Virus record (IMG/VR): IMGVR_UViG_3300021962_000442
Span: 1-30,154 of that record
DNA: 30,154 bases
Source: a virus
Reading direction: 5' to 3' (one strand)
This document shows positions 8,244-15,870 of the stretch, piece by piece. The notes beneath the pieces are model-generated. The model was given only the letters and a program-made list of their open reading frames with translations, was not told the DNA's origin and did not search any database. The translations under genes and the position numbers were made by a program. Position 1 is the stretch's first letter, and every line of letters starts with the position of its first letter.

Positions 8244-10505
8244 ATGTTAAAAGTTATTGAGTTAGATATTGACGGGGAACTTACAGGGGACACTGGTGTA
8301 TGGGAGATTGCGTGGGTAAATCAACCGGCGATAGAACAAGATTTTATCTTTTTTAACAAACAAGAACAAGAGTTTGAGACTTATAATGATTACCCTGAGG
8401 GTGCTAAAAATAATGCTTGCCGTGCCCTTAAATGGAGGGACGAGCACCCCGATGATGATTGTGGAACGCCCGTAGGATGGGCAAGAGCCAACCAACTCTG
8501 TAAAGGAGAAAATATAAGTAGGGAGACCATCGCTAGAATGGCTAGTTTTGAGAGACACAGACAAAATAGTGATGTACCTTATAGTGAAGGATGCGGCGGG
8601 CAGATGTGGGATGCCTGGGGAGGTGATTCTGGAATCTCATGGGCACAAAACAAACTCAAAGAAATAGATGGATTTGCGATTGACCCTAACCCATGTTGGG
8701 ATGGTTACGAACCGGTGGGTATGAAGCCTGGCGATGGTGGTGGTATGGTGCCTAACTGCGTCAAAATGGAAAAGTTTGTAAAACCAAACGCAGGTGAATC
8801 ACAAGATGATTTTATTGGTAGGTGTATACCTTACTTACTCAATGAGGGTAAGACACAAGATGAAGCCGCAGGAGCGTGTTACGGCATGTGGGAGGGTAGT
8901 AAAGAAACTTTCGCCGGTGATAAAGTCAGTTTTGATTGGGATGGTACATTAGATACCAAAAAAGGTATAGATGCTTTGGAGCGTGAGCGTGTAAGAGGTA
9001 GTGAGGTTTATATTATTACGGCAAGACCAAACATCGGTGATGATATTTGGGCACTAGCCAGAAAATATGATATACCCTCAACCCGTATTTATGCGACAGG
9101 GTCAAACCCAAACAAAATAGACAAAATCAAAGAGGTGGGTATTGTAAGACATTATGATGATAACCCACGAGTACAAAATGAGTTACCCAACATCGCAGTT
9201 AATTTTGATTATGATATAAGTGGTTTACCTAGTTATGTAAACTACCCCGAGAGTGGTGATACTGATAGTATGTTAGTAAAACCATTACCAACTCAAATGA
9301 GTGATTGTGGTTGTAATAAAAATGAAAAACACAAGTTTGAACTTGTAGGTTTTATTGACGGCACCCCCACATTTAGTAACCCTGATGAGGCTAGATTATA
9401 TGGAAATCAAATAATGGGTTGTGATGGTTACCATGAGCATGATATGGATGGGGAGTTAGTTTATATGCCGTGCGCATTACACCCTATTGAGGAGGATTTT
9501 AGTTTATCAGATTATGATGAGGAGGAAATTCAGGTACTAAAACTTTTGAGTTTACTAAAAGTACAGGACTACCAAAAGTTTGAGGCAATCACCAACCAAC
9601 TTATGCGTGGTTTTACAGCCGCAGAAATTAAGGATATGAACCATAAAAACCCTGTAAAATATTTTTTATACAAAAGGGTAATGAGTGGTAGTCCTGATAG
9701 AGATTTTTGTACTAGTATTGAGGGGCGTTATTTCCGCAGGTTACAAATAGACGCATTACGAGATACCAATACTGATTTTGGGCATAACAAACAACCATAC
9801 TCGAAATGGCTCTACAAAGGTGGTCCGAATTGCGTCCACGCTTGGGAGGGATACATCGCACAGGGTAAAAACCTTGTAAGTACAGGGATGGCAGAGGGTA
9901 ATGCCGGTATCGCACCAAAAGCGATGCCTAACAACGGATATTTTGATGAGAAGACAAAAAGAAAAAGTGAGATAGCATATATTATATCACAACAAAATAT
10001 GTCTGAACAAAAAATGGAAAGTGTTTTTAAAGCCGATGAGCAGAAGCGCATGGTTTACTCACCACTTATGATACCTAATATACTTATACCAAGAATAGAT
10101 GAGGTAAGTGGGGAAAGATTTTATGTAAAGTTTACACCTGAGACTATTGAAAAAATCCAACGCAAGTTTATGATTGAGCAAAGGTTGAGGGATACAAACT
10201 ACGAACATACGGATAAAAAATTCAGCGATGCTGTTCTCGTTGAATCATGGTTAGTTGAGGGTGAAAAAGACAAAGCATACCAGTTAGGTTTTACACCACA
10301 ACAAACACCCGTAGGTACATGGATGGGTGGGTTTAAAATTTTGGATACCGAAGAGGGGGATGTAGTATGGAATGAACTTATTAAAACTGGTAAAGTAAAA
10401 GGTATGTCAGTTGAGGGTAACTTTATTACAAACTTCTCACAAGTAAACCAAGATGAGTATTTATTAGAACAGATAAAAGATATTTTAAAAAAAATAGATA
10501 AATGA
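8244..10505 (+). CDS. Multidomain head protein: XkdF-like maturation protease with embedded HAD-like domain
   Basis: At 753 residues this is far longer than ordinary prohead proteases. Modules in order: a leader (1-45); a Cys/Trp-rich block with PVGWARANQLCKGENISRET (about 76-95); a 'CWDGYEPVGM... CIPYLLNEGKTQDEAAGACY' block (150-213); a HAD-like segment (about 224-322) with FDWDGT at 230-235, TAR at 259-261 and HYDDN at 303-307; a Cys/His block with GCDGYHEHDMDGELVYMPC (392-410); a MuF-like segment with YKGGPNCVHAWEG (524-536); and a C-terminal XkdF/S78_2-like protease domain (604-735). In the last, His655 (NYEHTDK) and Ser722 (KGMSVEG) are plausible catalytic residues. The gene overlaps the scaffold start by 4 bases, matching a head-maturation role. 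The HAD function is unknown. Confidence 0.75.
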   Translation: MLKVIELDIDGELTGDTGVWEIAWVNQPAIEQDFIFFNKQEQEFETYNDYPEGAKNNACRALKWRDEHPDDDCGTPVGWARANQLCKGENISRETIARMASFERHRQNSDVPYSEGCGGQMWDAWGGDSGISWAQNKLKEIDGFAIDPNPCWDGYEPVGMKPGDGGGMVPNCVKMEKFVKPNAGESQDDFIGRCIPYLLNEGKTQDEAAGACYGMWEGSKETFAGDKVSFDWDGTLDTKKGIDALERERVRGSEVYIITARPNIGDDIWALARKYDIPSTRIYATGSNPNKIDKIKEVGIVRHYDDNPRVQNELPNIAVNFDYDISGLPSYVNYPESGDTDSMLVKPLPTQMSDCGCNKNEKHKFELVGFIDGTPTFSNPDEARLYGNQIMGCDGYHEHDMDGELVYMPCALHPIEEDFSLSDYDEEEIQVLKLLSLLKVQDYQKFEAITNQLMRGFTAAEIKDMNHKNPVKYFLYKRVMSGSPDRDFCTSIEGRYFRRLQIDALRDTNTDFGHNKQPYSKWLYKGGPNCVHAWEGYIAQGKNLVSTGMAEGNAGIAPKAMPNNGYFDEKTKRKSEIAYIISQQNMSEQKMESVFKADEQKRMVYSPLMIPNILIPRIDEVSGERFYVKFTPETIEKIQRKFMIEQRLRDTNYEHTDKKFSDAVLVESWLVEGEKDKAYQLGFTPQQTPVGTWMGGFKILDTEEGDVVWNELIKTGKVKGMSVEGNFITNFSQVNQDEYLLEQIKDILKKIDK

Positions 10506-11269
10506 ACGCACAAGAAGCGATTACAAAGATTACAGAACTTTTAGGTTTAAAGTTCCGTAAAGAAAGTTTTTACTCTACCAAACTAGTAGATGGTTCAACA
10601 GAGGTAACAAACAACAAAGACACAGATTTCGCAATCGGTGATATCCTATATGTGGTGGGTGAGACAACACTCACACCCGCACCGTTAGGTGAGCACACGA
10701 CCCGTGAAGGTGTTGTTGTTTATGTGGATTCCGAATCTTATATTTACAAGATTGAGGAAGCCGCAGTTACAGAAGATGTTGACGATGCTATTGAGCAGGT
10801 TGAGGATGAAGCAGTAGATATGTTGTCATCTGCGACACTGGCTGATGGTACTAAAATAGAAACTGATGAGGAGGGCGATTTCGCTGTTGGTCAAAAGTTA
10901 TATGTTATTACTGAGGCTGGAGACAGAGAACAAGCACCTGAGGGGGAGCACACTACCGAAAGTGGGATTACCCTAACCGTAGATTCCGAAGGTATCATCA
11001 CGGGGGTAAAATACCCTGATGAGGCTGGAGAGGGTGAGTTAGAGGATATGAAAAAAGATATGGAGACAATGCGTCAAGCGATGTCACAACTTTTGGAAAT
11101 GTTCAAAGATTATAATGGTAAACAAAAAACAGAACTTGCGGCTCTAAAATCAGAGTTTGAAAAGTTTAAAAATCAACCAGACAGAGAACCTGTCCTAAAA
11201 AAATTCAACACCAACCCATCAGATATTATGGATTGGAAACTTGAGCTATTAAGAAGTTCAAGAAAATAA
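10502..11269 (+). CDS. Probable capsid scaffolding protein
   Basis: The protein has 255 residues and is acidic. Two related beta modules each carry a 'DGT/S... AIGD or AVGQ... GEHTT' pattern (about residues 29-85 and 113-167), showing an internal duplication. A coiled coil follows (about 175-220), and the tail is basic (WKLELLRSSRK). Position between the maturation protease and the major capsid gene, plus coiled coil and basic C-terminus, fit a scaffold that is removed during head assembly. The ATG overlaps the protease stop (ATGA type), suggesting translational coupling. The family call rests on context and architecture more than on a diagnostic motif. Confidence 0.6.
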   Translation: MNAQEAITKITELLGLKFRKESFYSTKLVDGSTEVTNNKDTDFAIGDILYVVGETTLTPAPLGEHTTREGVVVYVDSESYIYKIEEAAVTEDVDDAIEQVEDEAVDMLSSATLADGTKIETDEEGDFAVGQKLYVITEAGDREQAPEGEHTTESGITLTVDSEGIITGVKYPDEAGEGELEDMKKDMETMRQAMSQLLEMFKDYNGKQKTELAALKSEFEKFKNQPDREPVLKKFNTNPSDIMDWKLELLRSSRK

Positions 11270-11294
11270 TAAATCAAACAACAAATAAATTAAA

Positions 11295-12242
11295 ATGGAA
11301 AAGAATAAAAAATTCTCGTTCAACTATGATTTGAGTAACCTACCCACCTATAACTCTTATGGGGACGATATGCTTATCAAGTCATTTCTCGGATTGACCC
11401 TCCCAAAGTACTCGAGCGTACGTCCGAATCTTAAGGGGACAACCGAAAAAGTGGGTTTTGTTACAAATGATATCATTTTACAAGACTTATCTTGTGGTTT
11501 TGACCCCACAGGTACAACCGTCCAAAATCTCGTCACGATTGACCTATGTAATAAAAAAATTAACCAGGAGCTATGTCCCTACGACTTGTATGACACTTAC
11601 CTTTCAAAGTATTTGAGTGATTCAAACTTTCAGGAAACTGTACCGTTTGAAGAGGTAATCCTAACTGACATCTCAAACAGAGTTGCGAATGAAATCGAAA
11701 TCCAACTTTGGAGAAACACAACGGCATCTGGTGCGACACCTTACAACTCACAATGTTTTGATGGTGTATTATCTTTGGTAACATCAGGTAATGGTGCGAC
11801 TTCAATCGCATATTCTGCTGCGACAGCGACGAATGGTCTCGAAGTTTTTAGCACTTATTATGAGGCTATCCCCGAAAATGTTTTACACAGAGATGATTTG
11901 GTAATATATTGTTCTTATGCTGACTATCGTGGTTTAGTCGCTTCAATGCGTAATAGTTCTTATGTAAACCTATTCTCATTTGATGACGCATCTGCGGCTT
12001 CAGGTAGTGAGTGGAGCGTAATGTTACCTGGAACTAATGTTCGGGTAATCCCATCACAGGGTCTCAATTCGCAGAATAGAGTTATCGCTGGTGCTGCGTC
12101 TTACATCATGATTGGTACTAATGCTGAGATGATGACGACAAAGGCTATGTACGACCCGTTCTCTGATATCGTGAAAATTAACCTCCATGCGACTTATGGT
12201 GTTGGAGTATTTGATGTTGCGAGTTTTGTTTCTGCGGCATAA
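11295..12242 (+). CDS. Major capsid protein (HK97-fold expected)
   Basis: The protein has 315 residues and no signal peptide or membrane segment. It follows the protease and scaffold and is followed by the tail tube. Its body alternates helices and strands, with stretches such as LCPYDLYDTYLSKYLSD, NRVANEIEIQLWRNT and the C-terminal AMYDPFSDIVKINLHATYGVGVFD, consistent with capsid proteins of Bacteroidota phages. Codon choice differs from neighbouring genes, with more C-ending codons (ATC, CTC, GTC) and few ATA, as expected for a very highly expressed product. The upstream 25 bases are A/T-rich with no Shine-Dalgarno sequence. Confidence 0.82.
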   Translation: MEKNKKFSFNYDLSNLPTYNSYGDDMLIKSFLGLTLPKYSSVRPNLKGTTEKVGFVTNDIILQDLSCGFDPTGTTVQNLVTIDLCNKKINQELCPYDLYDTYLSKYLSDSNFQETVPFEEVILTDISNRVANEIEIQLWRNTTASGATPYNSQCFDGVLSLVTSGNGATSIAYSAATATNGLEVFSTYYEAIPENVLHRDDLVIYCSYADYRGLVASMRNSSYVNLFSFDDASAASGSEWSVMLPGTNVRVIPSQGLNSQNRVIAGAASYIMIGTNAEMMTTKAMYDPFSDIVKINLHATYGVGVFDVASFVSAA

Positions 12243-12275
12243 TAAAATAAACCAAGAAAATAAAACTTATTAAAT

Positions 12276-12827
12276 ATGTCTTCATGTTATATCTCAGAAG
12301 GATACTCACTCGACTGTCGTAATGCTTCAGTCGGCGGTGTAAAGGCAATTTGGATTCTAGGTGATAGTGGTAATACCATTACATCTTGGGCACAAAATGC
12401 TGAAGAGCAAATCACCAGTATCAGTGGTACTGGAACCTTCTACAAGTTTGAGCTAGTCAAGCAGTCATCTTCATTTAGTGAAGGTATCACTGTAAACACT
12501 ACTGCGCAGTCGGTTGTTTTTGAACCTACTGTAACACTAAACCTTCCTCGCTTGGATTCAGGATTGAGAAATCTTTTCCAATCACTAGTCGCACAAAACA
12601 ACATTTTCGCTATTGTGAAAGATAACAATGACCGTTATTGGTCTGTCGCTTTCGCTAACGGAGCTCTTGTTACTGGTGGTAATATCCAAACAGGTCTCGC
12701 ATACAATGATTTGAATGGTCTCAATGCGATGACAATCGTGGGTGGAGAACCAAACGCATCACAGGAAATCCTTGTTACAACAGATTTAGCGGCTGTTATG
12801 TCAGGTATTACTGTTAGTGCTGAATAA
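12276..12827 (+). CDS. Major tail tube protein
   Basis: The protein has 183 residues. It begins with a Cys-containing segment (SLDCRNASVGGVKAIWIL), then GTGTFYKFELVKQSSSFSE (about 50-68), IFAIVKDNNDRYWSVAFANG (about 110-129) and TGGNIQTGLAYNDLNG. This is the beta-sandwich style I know for tail tube subunits in related phages. It shares the capsid gene's C-ending codon preference, fitting a multi-copy structural protein. It is followed by a perfect 7-bp hairpin at 12838-12859 that could stabilise the message or reduce read-through. Confidence 0.78.
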   Translation: MSSCYISEGYSLDCRNASVGGVKAIWILGDSGNTITSWAQNAEEQITSISGTGTFYKFELVKQSSSFSEGITVNTTAQSVVFEPTVTLNLPRLDSGLRNLFQSLVAQNNIFAIVKDNNDRYWSVAFANGALVTGGNIQTGLAYNDLNGLNAMTIVGGEPNASQEILVTTDLAAVMSGITVSAE

Positions 12828-12837
12828 TATAAAAAAC

Positions 12838-12859
12838 GAGGGGGTGTAAAAACCCCCTC
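12838..12859 (+). terminator. Hairpin after the capsid-tube gene pair
   Basis: A perfect 7-bp stem (GAGGGGG / CCCCCTC) encloses an 8-base A-rich loop, 10 bases after the tail tube stop. On the + strand no T-run follows, so it is not a textbook intrinsic terminator. On the - strand it would be followed by GTTTTTT, but no leftward gene reads into it. A 3'-end stabiliser or partial terminator for the two highly expressed genes is the best guess. Confidence 0.5.
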
Positions 12860-12883
12860 ATAGCCTTAATATAAAAATAAAAA

Positions 12884-13756
12884 ATGAAGTGGAACGGTAG
12901 AGATTATAGACCCGCAAGACCAAGTAGAATTTCTGTATATCCCCCACGAGAGGATAGTATGGTGGAACTTTTAAAACCTTTATCTGAAAAAACCAGAAAA
13001 GGTAATATTTGGATACCTGTTTTAAATCAACCCCTGAATGTAAAAGACCCGATTACCACACCTCCCGCAAGTCCATCAGTAACGCCGACCATTTCGGTAT
13101 CACCATCACCAACTCCTACGCCCACACCAACACCATCACCATCGGTGCCGAGTGAAGCCGCAATCAGTTATATAACTTGGGCAGAAACAACAAGTTTTAG
13201 TAGTTTAAATGTTGGTGGAACTGGTTTAGTTGTTGTGGTGGTACAAGGTGAAAATAATACTGGCACCAGTACCATCAACACAGTAACTTTGGATGGTGTC
13301 GCTATGACGCAAGCGACCAAAAGTAGTTATAATGGTTTATTACCACAAGGTATTTATTATGGTGAAAATGCTGGCTCAACAGTTGACATCGTAGCGACAT
13401 TTACTGGTACAAATCTCCGAAGTGGTATTGCCGTATGGTTAGTAACAAACTACAACTCCACAACACCTGAATTTGTGGATGGACAAACATTTGGTACGGC
13501 AACTTCAAGGTCTGTTACCACAACTTCTTTATCGGCTGGTAGTGTAGGTGTTTCAGCCTTGAATAATACCACTAGTGCTAGTAGAACATTTACTTGGACG
13601 AATGCGACAAAAGTATTTGATGTTGGTTATACTGCTTCCAGTGGTGAAGGTACTGGGGCTGATTTCTCTCAATCAACATCAGGTGCTAGAACCATAGATG
13701 TTAGTGGTTTAGGTAATACTGGAGGTAATACATTCAACACAGCGACTTGGAGATAA
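12884..13756 (+). CDS. Virion protein with P/T-rich linker and beta-sandwich domain
   Basis: The protein has 290 residues. The N-terminal 50 residues (starting MKWNGRDYRPARP, with LLKPLSEKTRKGN) look like an attachment segment seen in related phage structural proteins. A proline-threonine-serine linker spans about 57-90. The remainder is Thr/Ser/Gly-rich with alternating strands and one segment of consecutive valines (GLVVVVVQG), resembling a jelly-roll or Ig-like domain. The N-terminus probably docks on the particle and the C-terminal domain projects outward. Head decoration or side-fibre roles are both possible. It shares a 26-bp exact DNA repeat in the linker with the gene at 14156. Confidence 0.5.
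   Translation: MKWNGRDYRPARPSRISVYPPREDSMVELLKPLSEKTRKGNIWIPVLNQPLNVKDPITTPPASPSVTPTISVSPSPTPTPTPTPSPSVPSEAAISYITWAETTSFSSLNVGGTGLVVVVVQGENNTGTSTINTVTLDGVAMTQATKSSYNGLLPQGIYYGENAGSTVDIVATFTGTNLRSGIAVWLVTNYNSTTPEFVDGQTFGTATSRSVTTTSLSAGSVGVSALNNTTSASRTFTWTNATKVFDVGYTASSGEGTGADFSQSTSGARTIDVSGLGNTGGNTFNTATWR
13103..13128 (+). repeat. 26-bp exact repeat in P/T linker DNA (copy 1)
   Basis: This segment is identical to 14285-14310, and both encode part of a Ser-Pro-Thr linker. The shared identity is longer than protein-level constraint alone would require. It marks a possible recombination point for exchanging the C-terminal domains of the two virion genes. Confidence 0.85.
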
Positions 13757-13757
13757 C

Positions 13758-13955
13758 ATGGAAACCGGAATAAAAGATACAGTTAGTAACTTTACTACTA
13801 TAACAGCATTAGGAGCTGTACTTATGGATTGGGCGAATTTATTTACATTACTACTTGTAATGACGGGAGTACTACTAAACCTTACCCGTTTATATGATTG
13901 GTACATTCAACGGGAAAAATCAAAAACTAAAAAAACCAATGTTAAAGGTAAGTAA
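13758..13955 (+). CDS. Small membrane protein, holin candidate
   Basis: The protein has 65 residues. A short N-terminal amphipathic stretch precedes a hydrophobic segment at about residues 12-23 and a stronger one at about 26-42 (FTLLLVMTGVLLNL). The C-terminal tail is strongly basic (QREKSKTKKTNVKGK). Small size, one or two membrane segments and a Lys-rich tail are the usual appearance of phage holins, but no family motif proves it. It starts one base after the previous stop, and its 3' end overlaps the next gene by 17 bases. No endolysin is recognisable next to it, which weakens the lysis interpretation. Confidence 0.4.
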   Translation: METGIKDTVSNFTTITALGAVLMDWANLFTLLLVMTGVLLNLTRLYDWYIQREKSKTKKTNVKGK

Positions 13956-14172
13956 ACCAATCACTTGGGATAATGTAGAATATACGGGTTATGAGATTTA
14001 TGGTATTGAGTGGGTGCTTGCGAAGGATGAGTTTTATGTTGTGGTTGTTTACCTAAATAATAAAAGGAGATTTAACAAGGTTGTAAAACACAAGTTTGAT
14101 GTGGGTAATAATGTGGATATAGATAACATGATAAATAAAGTTCATAGTTTACACGATGGAAAAAATATTTAA
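13939..14172 (+). CDS. Small hypothetical protein
   Basis: The protein has 77 residues and begins MLKVSKPITWDNVEY. It is predicted mainly beta (YGIEWVLAKDEFYVVVVYLNNKRRFNKVVKH) with a short C-terminal helix. I chose the ATG at 13939 rather than the in-frame one at 13894, because the latter would overlap the holin-like gene by 62 bases and add a Lys/Asn-rich tail with no structure. It overlaps the start of the next gene by 17 bases. I do not recognise the family. Confidence 0.6.
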   Translation: MLKVSKPITWDNVEYTGYEIYGIEWVLAKDEFYVVVVYLNNKRRFNKVVKHKFDVGNNVDIDNMINKVHSLHDGKNI

Positions 14173-15433
14173 GAGGGTACAATATAGTGATTATTTGGGT
14201 GAAAATAGACCCATATTAGATACTATTGTTAAAATATTACCAGACGCACCACCTCCAACACCAACCCCGTCATCAACAGTTATCCCATCACCAACTCCTA
14301 CGCCCACACCTACACCTACACCAATACCGCCAGGAGCAGTATTTAATATTGGTTCAGGTTTTGATGATTTTGTTAATTCTGTCCTGATTGACCCTGTAAC
14401 AGAATCCATATATGTATTTGGAAATTTCAGTGCGTATAACTTACAGATAAGTGATAAAATGGTGAAGTTGGATACCTCAGGTGATATTGACCCTGGCTAT
14501 GTAAACTATTTTGATTTATCAAATACTCAGGTTTATGATGGTATTATAGATGGTGATAACTTGATTATGGTGGGAACTTTCAACAACAGAACTTTTGATG
14601 GTGCCGTAGTAAACAGAATAGTAAAGGTAAATAAAAATACTGGTTCAAGAGATGTCACATTTGATACCACAGTATCAGCCAATCAAACTGTAATAGGTAT
14701 TTGTCAAGACGGAAGTCAGTATATTGTTGATGGGGCATTTACTACCTATGGTGGACAACCAAGAAATAGAATAGCCCGTATAAACAATGATGGAACTTTG
14801 GATAACACAATAACCTTCGGTACTGGACCTAACACAGCCATCTATAAGACCATCGTAAATAACGCAGGAAACTATGTTGTTGTCGGGGCATTTATTACTT
14901 GGAATGGTGCGACAGTAAATAGAGTTATTGAAGTAGATAGGACAACGGGATTGGATACTGGTTTATTTGGTTCTGGTTTTAGTGGTAATGTTAGTGATGT
15001 TGTGTATAACCCAAGTACTGATGAATATTGGTTCTTGACAAATGATAACGCTAGTTATCAAGGTAATCCCGCAGGACAAGTCCATCGTGTAGACGGGCTT
15101 GGTGTTGAACTTGGGCGTGGAAATGTTCAACTAGGTGTTGTCGCTCACACATTATTTTATGATTTACCAAACGACCAAATGTATTTAGGTAGAATAAGTT
15201 TTGGAAACAAGCAGTTCTATAAGTTTGACCCATATACTTTTGTAAAAGATGCGACTTGGGAAGCGAATATACCAACTATGAACTTCGGCACCTCAACATT
15301 TGGTGTTGAGGCTATGGGTACTTTGAATAATAAGTATTATATGGTGGGTCGTTTTACCATTGTTGGTGGTGAGAATATAAACCATATATTCCGAGCGAAT
15401 GCTGACGGAAGTAGTAATACCACAACATTATGA
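14156..15433 (+). CDS. Virion protein with P/T linker and delta-60-type beta-propeller
   Basis: The protein has 425 residues. Residues 1-30 form an anchor segment and 31-60 a Pro-Thr linker. The rest is made of propeller-type repeats: units with 'DGAFTTYGGQPRNRIARINN' style (about residues 198-217), GAFITWNGATVNRVIEVDR and GRFTIVGGENINHIFRANAD. These match delta-60 repeat/DUF5122 beta-propellers as I know them. At least five blades are visible and the last is near the C-terminus. The likely role is a projecting adhesin or decoration that binds a surface polymer, inferred from architecture. It starts inside the 3' end of the upstream gene and overlaps the next start by 4 bases. Confidence 0.65.
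   Translation: MEKIFKRVQYSDYLGENRPILDTIVKILPDAPPPTPTPSSTVIPSPTPTPTPTPTPIPPGAVFNIGSGFDDFVNSVLIDPVTESIYVFGNFSAYNLQISDKMVKLDTSGDIDPGYVNYFDLSNTQVYDGIIDGDNLIMVGTFNNRTFDGAVVNRIVKVNKNTGSRDVTFDTTVSANQTVIGICQDGSQYIVDGAFTTYGGQPRNRIARINNDGTLDNTITFGTGPNTAIYKTIVNNAGNYVVVGAFITWNGATVNRVIEVDRTTGLDTGLFGSGFSGNVSDVVYNPSTDEYWFLTNDNASYQGNPAGQVHRVDGLGVELGRGNVQLGVVAHTLFYDLPNDQMYLGRISFGNKQFYKFDPYTFVKDATWEANIPTMNFGTSTFGVEAMGTLNNKYYMVGRFTIVGGENINHIFRANADGSSNTTTL
14285..14310 (+). repeat. 26-bp exact repeat in P/T linker DNA (copy 2)
   Basis: This is the second copy of the segment at 13103-13128, lying in the linker of the beta-propeller gene. The two flanks diverge immediately, so identity is confined to the linker. 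Confidence 0.85.
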
Positions 15434-15870
15434 TATACATTAGACAAGGATTACAAAATACAGTACCCGCAGTTTGTTCTAGAAACTTGATAGATGAAAA
15501 TGCGGATATTTACTTATGGGATATGGAGCATAAACTTACAAGTCAAACTTTTAGGTTTATCCCTTACATGTATGATTGGACTACGGATTATTTACCAGGT
15601 TATAATCAGTTTGATATAAGTGTAGATGATACACAACCCCAATCTCTTACAGGTAATACAGTTACTGGCACCACAAATGTTTACCTTATACCCGGTGAGT
15701 ATTATGTTACAATATACGGACAAACCTCAAATTCCAACTTAAATCCCACTTTAAGTGAGGAGATTGTATATCAAACACAAGGATTAGTGGTAGGTGCGAA
15801 TAAAAACACACCGGTTTCTTATAGTGGTGAGACCGACATATTTATATTATACAACCCTGATAATGATTAA
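15430..15870 (+). CDS. Virion-associated protein of Bacteroidota-phage type
   Basis: The protein has 146 residues and is almost all beta. It contains YLWDMEHKLTSQTFRFIPYM (about 29-48), NVYLIPGEYYVTIYGQTSN (about 83-101) and LNPTLSEEIVYQTQGLVVG. I recall this arrangement in small structural proteins of Bacteroidota phages encoded near portal or tail genes; its exact role is unknown. It overlaps the preceding gene by 4 bases and the portal start by 8. No membrane segment or enzyme motif is present. Confidence 0.5.
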   Translation: MIYIRQGLQNTVPAVCSRNLIDENADIYLWDMEHKLTSQTFRFIPYMYDWTTDYLPGYNQFDISVDDTQPQSLTGNTVTGTTNVYLIPGEYYVTIYGQTSNSNLNPTLSEEIVYQTQGLVVGANKNTPVSYSGETDIFILYNPDND

